In this document: in pieces, positions 50,286-59,421 of the stretch
How positions within the stretch are numbered: position 1 is the first letter of the stretch
How the letters are laid out: each line of letters opens with the position of its first letter
Assembly: GCA_020342235.1 (NCBI GenBank)
Contig: CP073212.1
Location: 930,001 to 994,000, forward strand
Source: Saccharomycopsis phalli
Taxonomy: Eukaryota; Ascomycota; Saccharomycetes; Ascoideales; Saccharomycopsidaceae
Length of the DNA: 64,000 bases
Direction of reading: 5' to 3'
The notes under the pieces: generated by a model
The model's database searches: none
What the model was told of the DNA's origin: nothing
Seen by the model: the letters and a program-made list of their open reading frames with translations, nothing else
Made by a program: the position numbers and the translations under genes

Positions 50286-50841
50286 AAATGCCAAAGGTAT
50301 GTCAAAGCCAAATACTTACCATTGGAAATCTGGGCTTGGATCATATCCACTCCTACACATTACTATACTGGATTTAGCTTCCACGGCCAATGTGCCAACT
50401 ACTTGGTGAATGTGTGGTTCATGGTAATTTGAATCATGAATCTGATATGATCCAGGGTACTCAAAGCATACAAAGAAATATGGCTACACAAATTAGAATT
50501 ATAAATACTCAACGATTGGCGTAAATGCTACTCTTTTCATACCTTGTGAATCTCGCTAATATTTTCACAACCAGAAAATACTAGATTACATCCCTCTGCT
50601 AGGACTTTGTTAGATTCCCGTGACCATTTCATACTTCACTGGCCACGTCCAAGTATGACCATGGTGCCTTGATTCTATACATCAGACTGTCCTCTTTTCT
50701 TTTCTTTCACTTTCCAATTCACTTTAGTCGCCTTCTTCACCTTCACCTTTACTTTCTTCACTTTCTCTTTCTTCACGTTTACCTTCACCTTCTTCTCTTT
50801 ATCTACCTTTTCTTTATTCTTCACTTTCCTTTTTCCACTTT
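50286..50841. other. Intergenic region downstream of BUD31
   Basis: From about 50695 the sequence is a CTTCAC/CTTTCTTC-type pyrimidine tract that runs into the BUD31 3' end. No gene is supported. Confidence 0.45.
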
Positions 50842-51471
50842 TTAATCATCCTTCTCCTCTTTCTCTTCCTTCTCCCCTTTCTCTTTCTCTTCCTTCTCTC
50901 CTTTCTCTTCCTCCCCCTCTCCATCTCCATCTCCCTCTCCATCTCCCTCTCCATCTCCCTCTCCCTCTCCCTCTCCCTCTCCATCTCCCTCTCCATCTCC
51001 CTCTCCATCTCCCTCTCCATCTCCCTCTCCATCTCCCTCTCCATCTCCCTTCTCCCTCCCTTTCTTGGACCCACTGGCACACCCCCAGCATCCACAACTC
51101 ACACACTCCACCTCATTCCCAGGTACTCGGCACACACACTTGACCTCAATACACTTGAGACAGCACAACTTCTCATACCCCTGTTTGCGCCACTTGCTAA
51201 TCAACAACTTGTCGGCGTACTTCTGCTTCACGAGCCACGTATACAAATCCGCGTCGATAATCTTCTTCTTGTAGCGCAACTCGTAAATGTAGCGGCTCTG
51301 CTGGTGGTGAATCTTGATAATCAGCCACAAGTTGGCATTCTTATTTTCTAGCCGCTTTAATTTCCGGGCCTCCACCTCGCGCAATTGGCTCTCAAACTTG
51401 TCGAGCTGTGGCTTGATCTTCTCAAACCCACTTGGTGGCGCCTTGCTTCGTGACGTCTTGATCTTGGCCAT
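50842..51471 (-). CDS. BUD31: Spliceosome protein Bud31 (Cwc14/G10) with long acidic tail
   Basis: This 209-residue protein belongs to the Prp19-associated spliceosome core. Residues 1-148 are a full Bud31: MAKIKTSRSKAPPSGFEKIK, NLWLIIKIHHQQSRYIYELR, then DADLYTWLVKQKYADKLLIS and the zinc-cluster end CCLKC...CVCRVP...CVSCGCWGC. The family normally ends here. In this gene the frame continues for about 60 residues of GDGE repeats and then EEKGEKEEKEK, all coded by a GAGATG-type hexanucleotide array. The start is MAKIK at 51471; the frame is open further upstream but would overlap the RAD18 start. It is divergent to RAD18 with 18 bp between start codons. Confidence 0.92.
   Translation of the reverse strand: MAKIKTSRSKAPPSGFEKIKPQLDKFESQLREVEARKLKRLENKNANLWLIIKIHHQQSRYIYELRYKKKIIDADLYTWLVKQKYADKLLISKWRKQGYEKLCCLKCIEVKCVCRVPGNEVECVSCGCWGCASGSKKGREKGDGEGDGEGDGEGDGEGDGEGDGEGEGEGEGDGEGDGEGDGDGEGEEEKGEKEEKEKGEKEEKEEKDD
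50870..51056. repeat. Hexanucleotide (CATCTCCCTCTC) and related array inside the BUD31 3' end
   Basis: Purine/pyrimidine-asymmetric repeats that are open in all three minus-strand frames. They code for the acidic tail of Bud31. Confidence 0.85.
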
Positions 51472-51489
51472 TGTGAAAATTTTCCGACC
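51472..51489. promoter_or_regulatory. 18-bp gap between the BUD31 and RAD18 start codons
   Basis: The gap is too short for two promoters and two leaders. Each gene's promoter or 5' UTR must overlap the other's coding region, or one real start lies elsewhere. Confidence 0.5.
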
Positions 51490-52590
51490 ATGGACGTTTC
51501 CACATTGGACCTCCTCCGGTGCATTATATGCAAGGAATATTATACAAATCCCGTCATCAGCACATCCTGTCTCCACTGCTTCTGCTCGTTTTGTATCAGG
51601 ACATATTTAAACTCCAACTTGGCCTGTCCCGTGTGCGGTAAGGAGTTGCTCGAAAGCGCGTTGCTCAGGGTTCCCATTGTCGAAGAGTTGGCGATATCCG
51701 CGAAAAATGGCGCGAATCGGGTGCCGGAAAAGGCTGAGACGCGGCCGAAGCGGTTGGGGGAGGTGTTGCCCGAGAAATTGCTGGAAAGGAAGCCTCTGGA
51801 ACCGCGACGGGGCGGGTACAAATATGTGCCTCGGAAGAAGCAAAAGACGTTGATTACAAACTTTACGCAGAGTGAGCAGGAATATGGTGATAAGTTGTGG
51901 GAAGAGGCGGGGAGAAAGACGGAAGTGGGAAGGAGAGAAGGAAAGATGGAAGGAAGAAACTCAGTTGAAGTGGTGGTGATTGACGATGAGCCTGAGGAAA
52001 GACAGAGGGAAGATAATGTGTGTGATGTAGACGGAAGAGGAAATGAAATGGGAGAACAAAATGAAACGCAAGGGGAAGTGTCTGAAGTATCTAAAGGATC
52101 TGAAATTTCTGAAATGTCTAAAGAATCCAAAGCATCTGAAATTTCTGAAATATCCAAAGCATCTGAAACGTCCAAAGAATATGAAATTTCTGAAACATCA
52201 AAAGTCCCCGAATCATCTGAAAAATCTCACAGCCATGTTACTCGACTCCCCAAACTAAACTTTGCCCAATGGAGCTTGGCAAAGACCAAACAAAAACTCA
52301 AACCCTACGGCATCCCCACAAACGGGTCCAAAAATGATCTCCAGGAACGCTACAACCACTACCAGACGCTCTACAACTCAAACCTCGACAGCAGCTATCC
52401 AGTCTCCACCAAAGAGTTGTTGCACAGACTCAGGCAATGGGATCATCAGAAAGTTGTGGCTGCACACAATTCAGGTATATTTAAGGATTTTAAAGACCTG
52501 GAAAACTGGGCTGTCAAGTACAGAGACCAGTTTAGAGAGTTGGTGAAGCAGGCTAGGGCACTGAAGTCTGCACTGAAGGACATGAACTAG
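51490..52590 (+). CDS. RAD18: E3 ubiquitin ligase Rad18 without UBZ finger
   Basis: This 366-residue protein, with Rad6, ubiquitinates PCNA at stalled forks. The RING at residues 11-49 is C3HC4 (CIIC...CLHCFCSFC...CPVC). The SAP domain is at about 256-298 (LNFAQWSLAKTKQKLKPYGI). The Rad6-binding region follows (STKELLHRLRQWDHQKVVAA, then FKDFKDLENWAVKYRDQF). The C2HC UBZ finger usual between RING and SAP is not present; that region is a Ser/Glu/Lys-rich repeat (SEISEMSKES). At residues 118-125 QKTLITNF resembles a PCNA-interacting PIP box. It is shorter than S. cerevisiae Rad18 (487), and the RING begins at residue 11 instead of near 28. Confidence 0.9.
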   Translation: MDVSTLDLLRCIICKEYYTNPVISTSCLHCFCSFCIRTYLNSNLACPVCGKELLESALLRVPIVEELAISAKNGANRVPEKAETRPKRLGEVLPEKLLERKPLEPRRGGYKYVPRKKQKTLITNFTQSEQEYGDKLWEEAGRKTEVGRREGKMEGRNSVEVVVIDDEPEERQREDNVCDVDGRGNEMGEQNETQGEVSEVSKGSEISEMSKESKASEISEISKASETSKEYEISETSKVPESSEKSHSHVTRLPKLNFAQWSLAKTKQKLKPYGIPTNGSKNDLQERYNHYQTLYNSNLDSSYPVSTKELLHRLRQWDHQKVVAAHNSGIFKDFKDLENWAVKYRDQFRELVKQARALKSALKDMN

Positions 52591-52914
52591 GTGTGTGCAG
52601 ATGGAACATATTGAGTTTTTACGCCAGAATAGTTGGCAGTTGTAATTGGCGACTGGTTGCTTTCTACAAGTAGTTGGACGTTGTAATTGGCAACCGTTGC
52701 TCCATTTACTTTCAATAACTCAGTTGGCAAGTGCTCCGTTGTCATTGAAAGCTGTTTCGTTTCCAAGTAATGCAAGTCAGTTTAGGCACAAGGCCCGTTG
52801 TGAAAGGCGAGTTAGACTATCTTATATTCCTGCAATGGCACATGTGGGGATAATCAATGAGATTGGCTGAGGATATTTAGCTTTTGGTTGTCTTTTATTT
52901 ACATTCTTTGAGTC
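52591..52914. other. RAD18 3' flank
   Basis: Two diverged copies of a TTGTAATTGGC word occur near 52640-52690. No gene is seen. Confidence 0.4.
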
Positions 52915-53232
52915 TAACTAAGAAACGGTTGGTAATCTAGTCCAAGAAACGGTTGGTAATCTAGTCCAAGAAACGGTTGGTAATCTAGTCCAAGAAACGG
53001 TTGGTAATCTAGTCCAAGAAACGGTTGGTAATCTAGTCCAAGAAACAGTTGGTAATCTAGTCCAAGAAACGGTTGGTAATCTAGTCCAAGAAACAGTTGG
53101 TAATCTAGTCCAAGAAACAGTTGGTAATCTAGTCCAAGAAACAGTTGGTAATCTAGTCCAAGAAACAGTTGGTAATCTAGTCCAAGAAACAGTTGGTAAT
53201 CTAGTCCAAGAAACAGTTGGTAATCTAGTCCA
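52915..53232. repeat. 24-bp minisatellite, 13 copies
   Basis: The unit is AAGAAACGGTTGGTAATCTA plus GTCC. An A/G difference (AACGG or AACAG) marks the copies: G mostly at the left, A at the right, which suggests block-wise expansion. It is open on the minus strand as SWTRLPTV repeats but is not considered coding. Confidence 0.95.
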
Positions 53233-53492
53233 TCTGTACAATTGCCAAGTCATTGGACCAATTGTGAGGAATTAAAAGCAATGGCAAGGTGCGATTGAAG
53301 GATTGGTGATTACTGGAATGGTGTTTACAATACAGTTGAATTAATGGCCTTGAACGTTGTAATGTATTTATGATGAATGTCGTATAGTATTATGTTAATG
53401 TTGTATGGTATTATGTTAATGTTGTATGGTATTCATGCCATCAATATTCATTGCATTTATTTTGAAATTTTTCATCCTAAGCAGCCAAATGA
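53233..53492. other. Intergenic
   Basis: Three GTTGTATGGTATTATGTTAAT-like words lie at 53380-53430. Confidence 0.4.
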
Positions 53493-53620
53493 GGGTTGAC
53501 AAAGGGTTTTCGTAACAGTAATGCTGCCTCCGGATGTTCCCGAGTGAAAATATATTCGTAAATAACCGTAATGCCGGAGACAATATATAGCTAAATACAA
53601 AAATAAATATTATTATTATT
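53493..53620 (+). repeat. Family B repeat copy
   Basis: It matches 10421-10548 from GGGTTGACAAAGGGTTTTC to the AAATAAATATTATTATT end. It is the best-preserved member in the window. Confidence 0.7.
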
Positions 53621-53914
53621 GTACTTGATCATTACAATCCACATCCGTTGAGTGTCAGTCACATGACGCATTTTCTGTACAGACTATCAATTCCGCATAT
53701 CAAAAATAAAGTTTGGAATCAAAAAAGAAACTCAATTTACCATCTACAAGTATAACCATGCCAATTCACCACTAAATACCATAAATATCATAATCAGCTA
53801 GCACCATCCTCAACTAACAATACCATAATATTTATACCATACTATCCATACCATACTATCTATACAAATCACTGAAATAAACTTGCAATTGCAACACCCA
53901 ACTGCATACAGCAT

Positions 53915-53944
53915 CACGTGCCTTGTCAACACGTGGACCACGTG
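53915..53944. promoter_or_regulatory. Three CACGTG boxes upstream of TEF3
   Basis: CACGTG occurs at 53915, 53930 and 53939. The first is ATCACGTG, a Cbf1-type site. They lie 210-240 bp upstream of the TEF3 ATG. Confidence 0.5.
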
Positions 53945-54071
53945 TAACACTCATTCCAACAGCCAAGTAGAAATGATTATATTATCCAAATCACCAGCAA
54001 AAACTGCTAGTTACCATTCTCCCCTTGAACAGCATTCTCGGGCAACTTGTGTCTCTCACCTGCATCGCGTG

Positions 54072-54079
54072 TTACCCGG
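54072..54079. promoter_or_regulatory. Reb1-like box TTACCCGG upstream of TEF3
   Basis: It lies 72 bp from the ATG and is followed by an A-then-T-rich tract (54111-54131), a common arrangement in strong yeast promoters. Confidence 0.5.
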
Positions 54080-54151
54080 CCCTGAAAATTTTTTCCAGGC
54101 CCTATATCAGAAAAAAAATTTTTTTTTCATCTTTTCTTCCCTAGAGTTACC

Positions 54152-57100
54152 ATGGCTTCTGCTGAATCTAAACAATCAGAGAAAGTTCTTACTGAGCTTT
54201 TCAGCAAGTTAACTGTTGCTACTGCAGAAGAGAGAGAGGCTGCTGCTTCGAATGTGTCGTCGTTCTTGAACGGTTCGATCATCGAGCATGATATCCCGTT
54301 GGAGTTCTTCCAGCAATTCAAGAAGACAATCAACAACAAGAAGGACGTCAACGGCACCATCAACGCCTTGACCGCTGTGTCGAGCATTGCCAGCCAGGGA
54401 ATGACTCCATCTGTGGAGCCATACCTTGTTGAGCTTACTGAGGACATTGCTGCCAAGTCTGGAGAGAAGAATGCGGACTTGCAAAAGGCTGCTGCGCAGG
54501 CGTTGCTTGACGTGACCAAGAACATCACGCCTACCTCGATCAAGGTGATTCTTCCAATGCTCACCAACCGGTTGGAATCGACCAACAAGTGGACCGAAAA
54601 GGTTGCGGTTTTGAGTGCGATTACCGCGTTGGTGGACGTGGCCAAGGACCAGCTTGCTCTTCGGATGACCGAGCTTGTGCCTTCGTTGTCTGAGGCGATG
54701 TGGGACACCAAAAACGAGGTCAAAAAGGCTGCTAATGCCACAATGACCAAAGCTACGGAAACCGTCGACAACAAGGACATTGAGAAGTTTATTCCAAAGT
54801 TGATTGAGTGTATTGCCAAGCCAACCGAAGTTCCAGAGACTGTGCATCTTTTGGGAGCCACGACCTTTGTGTCTGAAGTCACTCGGGCCACGCTTTCGAT
54901 CATGGTGCCATTGTTGTCGCGTGGTTTGGCTGAGCGTGAGACTGCCATCAAGCGTAAGGCTGCGGTGATTGTCGACAACATGTGTAAGTTGGTGGACGAC
55001 CCGCAAATTGTGGCTCCGTTTGTGCCAAAGTTGTTGCCTGCGCTCAAGAGCAACGTGGCGACTATTGCCGACCCAGAGGCCCGGGAAGTCACTCTTAGGG
55101 GACTCAACACGTTGCGCCGGGTTGGTGCCATTGGTGCTGACGACGCTATTCCAGAAGTTTCGACTGCTGGTGACATTTCCGTGACCAAGGCCGAGTTGAA
55201 GAAGTTGTTGAAGGACAAGAAGATTTCCGCGAGATTCGACGCGGCCATTGAGTATGCCTCTGCCATTGCCGGAGACTTGATTGACGAGCGTGATATCCAG
55301 CCAGATTCGTGGTTGTCAAACCTCTTGCCATTCATGACAATCTTTCTCCACGAGCAAGAGTCCAAGGACGTGATTGAGGAGTGGAGAAAAAACGCCATTG
55401 CCAACATCCCAGAGCCACCAAAGTTTGACGACGAGGAGGACGATGGTGAGGACTTGTGTAACTGTGAGTTTTCGCTTGCCTACGGTGCCAAGATCTTGTT
55501 GAACAGAACCCAGTTGCGTCTCAAGAGAGGCAGAAGATACGGTTTGTGTGGACCAAACGGTGCCGGAAAGTCGACGCTTATGAGAGCCATTGCCAACGGT
55601 CAAGTCGAGGGATTCCCAAGTCAAGACGAGTTGAAGACCGTTTACGTTGAGCATGACATTGACGGAACCGAGGATGATACCTCGATTGTGGACTTTGTCT
55701 ACGGATCTGGTGACCTTGGAACCAAGGAGCATGTCAAGTCCAAGTTGAAGGAGTTTGGCTTCACTGACGAGCACATTAAGATGTCGATCCACTCCTTGTC
55801 TGGAGGTTGGAAGATGAAGTTGGCTCTTGCCCGTGCTGTGTTGCGTAACGCTGACATTCTCTTGTTGGATGAGCCAACTAACCATTTGGATACCGTCAAC
55901 GTCGCCTGGTTGGTCAACTACCTCCAGACCTGTGGTATCACCTCGATCATTGTGTCGCACGACTCTGGTTTCTTGGACAAGGTGTGCCAGTACATTATCC
56001 ACTACGAGGGATACAAGTTGAGAAAGTACAAGGGTAACTTGTCTGAGTTTGTCAAGCGGGTTCCAAGTGCCCAATCCTACTACGAGTTGGGTGCCTCGGA
56101 GATTGAGTTCAACTTCCCAGCTCCAGGTTATCTTGAGGGTGTCAAAACCAAGCAAAAGGCCATTGTCAAGGTCTCGAACATGACCTTCCAGTACCCAGGT
56201 ACTACCAAGCCTCAATTGCTTGACATCAACTTCCAGGTGTCGCTTTCCTCCCGTATTGCCGTCATTGGACCAAACGGTGCCGGAAAATCCACCCTTGTCA
56301 ATGTCTTGACCGGTGAGTTGTTGCCAACCAGTGGTGACGTCTATGTCCACGAAAACTGTCGTATTGCCTACGTCAAGCAGCATGCGTTTGCCCACATTGA
56401 CTCCCATTTGGACAAGACCCCATCGGAGTATATCCAATGGCGTTTCCAGACCGGTGAGGATCGTGAGACCATGGACAGAGCCTCGAGACAGATTAACGAG
56501 AATGACGAGGAAGGCATGAAGAAGATCTTCAAGGTCGAAGGTACCACCAGACGTATCCAGGAGATTCTCTCCCGGAGAAAGTTCAAGAACTCGTACGAAT
56601 ACGAGTGTTCTTGGTACTTGGTCGAGAACCCAGGCCTCAAGAACGAGCGCCAGGTGCCAATGATGTCTGTTGACAACACCTGGTTGCCAAGAGGTGAGTT
56701 GGTTGAGACCCACTCCAAGTTGGTTGCCGAGGTCGACATGAAGGAGGCTTTGGCTTCTGGACAGTTTAGACCGCTCACCAGAAAGGAGATTGAGGACCAC
56801 TGTAACATGTTGGGCTTGGAGACCGAGTTGGTTTCCCACTCGAGAATCAGAGGTTTATCTGGTGGTCAAAAGGTCAAGTTGGTCTTGGCTGCTTGTACCT
56901 GGCAAAGACCTCACATCATCGTCTTGGATGAGCCAACCAACTATTTGGACAGAGACTCCTTGGGAGCCTTGTCCAAGGCCATCAAGGCCTTTGAGGGTGG
57001 TGTTGTCATCATCACTCACTCGGCTGAGTTCACCAAGAACTTGACCGAGGAAGTCTGGGCCGTCATGAACGGAACCATGACGCCTTCTGGCCACAACTGG

Positions 57101-57301
57101 GTCCAGGGACAAGGTTCTGGCCCAAGATTGGAGAAGAAGGAAGACGAGGGTGACAAGTTTGATGCCATGGGTAACAAGGTTGCTGCTGCCAAGAAGAAGA
57201 AGAAGTTGAGCAGTGCTGAAATGAGAAAGAAGAAGAAGGAGAGAATGAAGAAGAAGAAGGAGTTGGGTGACGCTTACGTGTCCTCGGACGACGAATTCTA
57301 A
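54152..57301 (+). CDS. TEF3: Translation elongation factor 3 (EF-3)
   Basis: This 1049-residue fungal ABC ATPase promotes release of deacylated tRNA from the ribosomal E site. N-terminal HEAT repeats occupy about residues 1-320. ABC1 has Walker [10 protein letters not shown] at 467-475, signature [15 protein letters not shown] and Walker [15 protein letters not shown]2 has Walker [10 protein letters not shown] at 706-714, signature [12 protein letters not shown] and [11 protein letters not shown], with the chromodomain-like insert between its Walker A and signature. The tail is Lys-rich ([20 protein letters not shown]). The length matches S. cerevisiae Yef3 (1044). The codon bias (few codon types, no rare ones) fits very high expression. 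Confidence 0.98.
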   Translation: MASAESKQSEKVLTELFSKLTVATAEEREAAASNVSSFLNGSIIEHDIPLEFFQQFKKTINNKKDVNGTINALTAVSSIASQGMTPSVEPYLVELTEDIAAKSGEKNADLQKAAAQALLDVTKNITPTSIKVILPMLTNRLESTNKWTEKVAVLSAITALVDVAKDQLALRMTELVPSLSEAMWDTKNEVKKAANATMTKATETVDNKDIEKFIPKLIECIAKPTEVPETVHLLGATTFVSEVTRATLSIMVPLLSRGLAERETAIKRKAAVIVDNMCKLVDDPQIVAPFVPKLLPALKSNVATIADPEAREVTLRGLNTLRRVGAIGADDAIPEVSTAGDISVTKAELKKLLKDKKISARFDAAIEYASAIAGDLIDERDIQPDSWLSNLLPFMTIFLHEQESKDVIEEWRKNAIANIPEPPKFDDEEDDGEDLCNCEFSLAYGAKILLNRTQLRLKRGRRYGLCGPNGAGKSTLMRAIANGQVEGFPSQDELKTVYVEHDIDGTEDDTSIVDFVYGSGDLGTKEHVKSKLKEFGFTDEHIKMSIHSLSGGWKMKLALARAVLRNADILLLDEPTNHLDTVNVAWLVNYLQTCGITSIIVSHDSGFLDKVCQYIIHYEGYKLRKYKGNLSEFVKRVPSAQSYYELGASEIEFNFPAPGYLEGVKTKQKAIVKVSNMTFQYPGTTKPQLLDINFQVSLSSRIAVIGPNGAGKSTLVNVLTGELLPTSGDVYVHENCRIAYVKQHAFAHIDSHLDKTPSEYIQWRFQTGEDRETMDRASRQINENDEEGMKKIFKVEGTTRRIQEILSRRKFKNSYEYECSWYLVENPGLKNERQVPMMSVDNTWLPRGELVETHSKLVAEVDMKEALASGQFRPLTRKEIEDHCNMLGLETELVSHSRIRGLSGGQKVKLVLAACTWQRPHIIVLDEPTNYLDRDSLGALSKAIKAFEGGVVIITHSAEFTKNLTEEVWAVMNGTMTPSGHNWVQGQGSGPRLEKKEDEGDKFDAMGNKVAAAKKKKKLSSAEMRKKKKERMKKKKELGDAYVSSDDEF

Positions 57302-57722
57302 GCCGAGTGTTTTTATTCACAATTGATAATTATTATTCTTGTAGTGGTGTGGGTATTGTAGTTTAATTGGTTTGTACAATGGCGGATTGTGTATTTTTAG
57401 TGGTGTAGTCTAATGATAGTTGACAGTTTACAAATTTGCAAAAGGAGCAACCTACAATATTTACACAATAAACCTACAATATTTACACAATAAAACAACC
57501 TACAAATATTTACATAACATAGAACTCAAGTCTACCATAATACTCTTGCATTTGCTACATCGTTTCCGCATCACACTTTAACAAATATACCTTCACTCCG
57601 AAGCACCATGAGACAGCATTTCCAAAGAAACCACTTCACTCAAATGCTGCTTAAGATTAAACTTTAATTTGAGCAGTTTTATTCTTTATACTTGCTACTT
57701 GTAATCGCTGTGCAAACCTGTC
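57302..57722. other. TEF3 3' flank
   Basis: AACCTACAATATTTACACAATAA words are repeated at 57448-57515. No gene is seen. Confidence 0.4.
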
Positions 57723-57737
57723 CTCGTCAACAAGTTT

Positions 57738-58498
57738 TTAATATTATTAATATTAATATTTATTTAAGGCTATAGCTATACTAGGCTCCCAGGGGAGATT
57801 TATACTTCGCCGTCTATGACTAAGGACGGTGCTGCTATATAGTCGTCGAAAGAAAACTCTGCAACAGAGATAAAAAACTTTCGACCAGAGCTTGTAAATA
57901 TGTAAGGTAATGAGCATTGGAGGGGCAATGAGTTTTTCGCCTAGATCTTTGGAGGTAACTTTAGCCACCCCCTCCCCAAGGTACTAATTCGGTAGCCCTC
58001 CTAACATGCTGTAACAAAAAGAGAAAGCTACCGGTCCAGCACCGACGAGTAGAATTCTATAAGATTTTTAAGCTTCGCCTTATCTGAGAAGAGGATGCGA
58101 GCTTGAGTAGCGTTGGTAATTCCTTCAGGAATCTGTGCTTGGGCTCGAGAGTCCAATAGTATCGGGCATGTGAAATCGTGAAAAATAGATGGTGCAGCAT
58201 CCTCACATCGGCTGCATGATGGGCTCGCTTCGGCATTGAATAAAGTCTTAGTTTTATGTGAGACTAGGCTTTGGCCGCTAAGGAGTTGACTGATTTTGCT
58301 TAGTGCTCGTTTGGGCCCAACTAGTGCTTCTGAAAGTAGTAATGTTGACTTTTCAGTAGTAACTTGAATTGGACCTCGGCGTAGCGTTGTGTAGTGAGTC
58401 GGTAGTCGGATTTCATTGGAGTCAATGAGTTCTTGCCATTCCTTGGTTACTTTTTTCCTAGTAGCTTCTTTTAAAACAGAAATTTTTCTTTGTTTCAG
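57738..58498 (-). mobile_element. Young 5'-truncated LINE copy with 15-bp target duplication
   Basis: It is flanked by CTCGTCAACAAGTTT at 57723-57737 and 58499-58513. It is almost identical to 46225-47021 over its length; I noticed one substitution in the ORF part. The minus-strand frame runs open to a stop at 58028 and has the same knuckle. The 5' break is about 20 bp short of that of the other copy, so the two are independent insertions of one active source. Confidence 0.92.
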
Positions 58499-58513
58499 CT
58501 CGTCAACAAGTTT

Positions 58514-59261
58514 GACAGCCAAATCCCATCATGCGCGGAAGAATCTTGTCCCAAAGCATTCTTGTAAAACTCTGCAAGTTTATGGACAAATTCCAGGTCT
58601 ACCTTGATTTAATCTAGTACAAATTGACTACCTATTTTCTTTGCATCTCGACACAACTGGACTAACCAGTCTAGTTTATAACCACCCTTTGCTGTATGAT
58701 AATCCTCAAGGCTCCCATAGACAAAAGTTTCAGTCTCCCATTGACAAAAGTTTCAGTTTCCCATAGACAAAAGTTTCAAAAAGGAATATTAACCAAATTA
58801 AAATTTATATTATACTTGCCTTTATTGTAGCATTTCTAAAATATCCCTAATCAATTACAATATCGTCTGCAAACTTTGACCCAAAGGCTTTCTTTCAACG
58901 GCATCATCAATCACATGTACCTGTATCCTCCAGAAACAATAAATGTCAGTATATATCATAGAAGCAACTGAATAAAGTAAAGGAATAAATCCATTGTATC
59001 CAGTGAATATTTATACAAGGCCTAGAGCGTATTTTGGTCCTGGTGAAATGACACTACAATTTAAAAGTATCCAAAATACTACTGAAGCTGTAGTTTTATT
59101 TCTTGTCTTTATATCATCTATTGACAGTCCAGTAATAATAGACTCAAGAAGCCATACTCAATAATGAATACATCTAATAATACATATTACAGTTATCCAA
59201 CTAGAACAATTTCTCATCCCAAATATACATTAAATACACACTCATCACCCTTGAATATCTA
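58514..59261. other. Intergenic with a 26-bp tandem repeat
   Basis: Three copies of CCCATAGACAAAAGTTTCAG-type units lie at 58705-58775. The rest is AT-rich and without a supported gene. Confidence 0.5.
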
Positions 59262-59328
59262 AACTATTATCTAAACTAATATCCAAACTAATATCCAAAC
59301 TAATATCCAAACTAATATCCAAACTAAA
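59262..59328. repeat. 13-bp array AAACTAATATCCA
   Basis: About five copies lie 95-160 bp upstream of the NUP159 ATG. Confidence 0.85.
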
Positions 59329-59367
59329 TATTCGCCCCAAACTTTTCCCTGTATAACAAATCTACAG

Positions 59368-59381
59368 TCACCCGGCACGTG
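59368..59381. promoter_or_regulatory. TCACCCGG and CACGTG boxes upstream of NUP159
   Basis: The composite TCACCCGGCACGTGAC joins a one-base variant of the Reb1-like box to a Cbf1-type GTCACGTG (minus strand), 40-54 bp from the ATG. A TATATAT stretch follows. Confidence 0.45.
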
Positions 59382-59421
59382 ACACTATATATTATTTTCA
59401 AAGCGACTCGCTTCACACAAT

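Noticed and set aside
50286-50400. Possible minus-strand split gene starting MIQAQISN before a GTAAGTATTT donor
   Set aside because: No branch point and acceptor of the ATP19 type follow; the sequence runs into the 13-bp array.
51472-51576. Upstream extension of BUD31
   Set aside because: It would overlap the RAD18 RING coding sequence; the conserved Bud31 N-terminus starts at 51471.
52918-53253. Minus-strand ORF of SWTRLPTV repeats
   Set aside because: It is entirely the 24-bp minisatellite; no non-repeat coding sequence.
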